Positions 63,569 through 64,000 of a stretch of DNA of 64,000 nucleotides are shown in pieces; positions within the stretch are counted from its first letter, which is position 1, and every line of letters begins with the position of its first letter. The notes below the pieces were generated by a model. The model saw nothing but the letters and a program-made list of their open reading frames with translations. It had not been told where the DNA came from and searched no databases. The position numbers were made by a program, and so were the translations under genes. The DNA is from JAEUPI01 sp046348365 (GTDB taxonomy: Bacteria > Pseudomonadota > Gammaproteobacteria > Burkholderiales > Burkholderiaceae_C). The stretch is taken from assembly GCA_046348365.1 (NCBI GenBank), contig JAXMEL010000001.1:1240001-1304000 (forward strand), given 5' to 3'.

Positions 63569-64000
63569 TCAAGCGCTCTTCAGGTGGTAGCCGCGCCCGG
63601 CGTAGTCGAATTGCACCAGCTCGTTGATGGGCGCGCCCGGGTTGGCCGGCGATGCGTAGTAGGCGCGGATCTCGCTGATCCTGCCGCCGTCGAACACATA
63701 CCACTCGGCGCCGCGCAAGGCGGTGCCGCTCCTCGTCTTCCAGTGCGTCCACTCGATCGCCGCCTCGGGCTTGTCGTGGCTGATCAGGATGCGCTCGATC
63801 GTCCACTGCGAGCCCAGCATCTGCACGCACCAGATCCACTTGCCGGCGATCGTGGCGGCGCCGCGCCAGGGCACCTCGGGCAGGCCGGCCGGGAAGTAGT
63901 GCACCGCGTCGGGCGTGAAGCAGTCCTCCAGCGCCTGACGGTCGGCCGCGTTGCAGGCGTCGAAATAGCGCCGGATCAGCGCGTCGTAGTAGGCGGGGGT
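63569..64000 (-). CDS. NTF2-like (SnoaL-type) protein, 5' end beyond the window
   Basis: The frame is open to the last base of the window (TPAYYDALIRRYFDACNAADRQ and on), so the gene starts upstream of what is visible; 143 codons are seen. It has the SnoaL/NTF2-like cone fold pattern: an N-terminal helix, FTPDAVHYFPAGLPEVPWRG, WTIERILISHDKPEAAIEWTHWKT, and a C-terminal strand set with IRAYYASP. Such proteins can be isomerases, cyclases or dehydratases of small molecules. The GTG at 63904 is internal, not the start. It ends about 115 bases before the Bug receptor gene on the same strand. Confidence 0.8.
   Translation of the reverse strand, partial: TPAYYDALIRRYFDACNAADRQALEDCFTPDAVHYFPAGLPEVPWRGAATIAGKWIWCVQMLGSQWTIERILISHDKPEAAIEWTHWKTRSGTALRGAEWYVFDGGRISEIRAYYASPANPGAPINELVQFDYAGRGYHLKSA

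Overview
The window is high-GC DNA (roughly 70 % by eye). Its gene content points to a betaproteobacterium of the order Burkholderiales, close to the Comamonadaceae / Rubrivivax-Leptothrix-Piscinibacter type. Supporting evidence is the order metK | lpxL-lpxL-dapF-DUF484-xerC-rlmI, an SAH riboswitch in front of ahcY-metF, Bug-family solute receptors and REP-like repeats. I saw no tRNA, rRNA, CRISPR array or prophage.

Layout. 1-3388: nested mobile DNA. An IS1595/ISXO2-type transposase gene lies between two inverted copies of one group II intron; the right copy is complete (1213-3128), the left copy runs off the window edge. 3389-7681: glmS, an AsnC/Lrp regulator and a DUF938 methyltransferase. 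6494-12000: a six-gene minus-strand housekeeping operon (two lipid A acyltransferases, dapF, DUF484, xerC, rlmI), divergent from metK, which has a long hairpin-rich leader. 13.4-21.3 kb: an accessory stretch with a small secreted protein, a frameshifted Bug-receptor remnant, a TumE/TumA-like toxin-antitoxin pair whose toxin is internally deleted, a DUF3142 protein with an unknown secreted partner, an antitoxin remnant, and a single-chain MmeI-like restriction-modification enzyme coupled to a small Tudor-like-domain protein.

21.3-30.6 kb: a ThDP enzyme, a metallo-beta-lactamase-fold hydrolase, a NUDIX hydrolase, a YcaQ-type DNA glycosylase, a HAD phosphatase, PPK2, and the methyl-cycle operon ahcY-metF. 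30.6-41.2 kb: a divergent four-carbon sugar-acid (erythronate/threonate) catabolic locus. A FadR-type regulator with otnK-otnC-otnI-denD reads leftwards; a four-component ABC importer and ltnD read rightwards. Together they would import the acid, oxidise it, isomerise it, phosphorylate it and decarboxylate it to dihydroxyacetone phosphate.

41.2-44.7 kb: a zinc/manganese-type uptake group (small His/Cys membrane protein, beta-barrel, solute receptor, permease) without an ATPase gene. 44.8-49.8 kb: MarR regulator plus RND efflux adaptor and pump. 49.8-54.8 kb: cupin, an IlvD/EDD sugar-acid dehydratase, an M20 amidohydrolase, an atypical SDR and a DsbA-fold isomerase. 54.8-57.6 kb: diguanylate cyclase, 2-haloacid dehalogenase, DUF4143 ATPase. 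57.7-63.5 kb: a second sugar-acid locus (RraA-like aldolase, second dehydratase, divergent GntR regulator, alpha-ketoglutarate semialdehyde dehydrogenase, Bug receptor) consistent with a Weimberg-type pathway. The window ends inside an NTF2-like gene.
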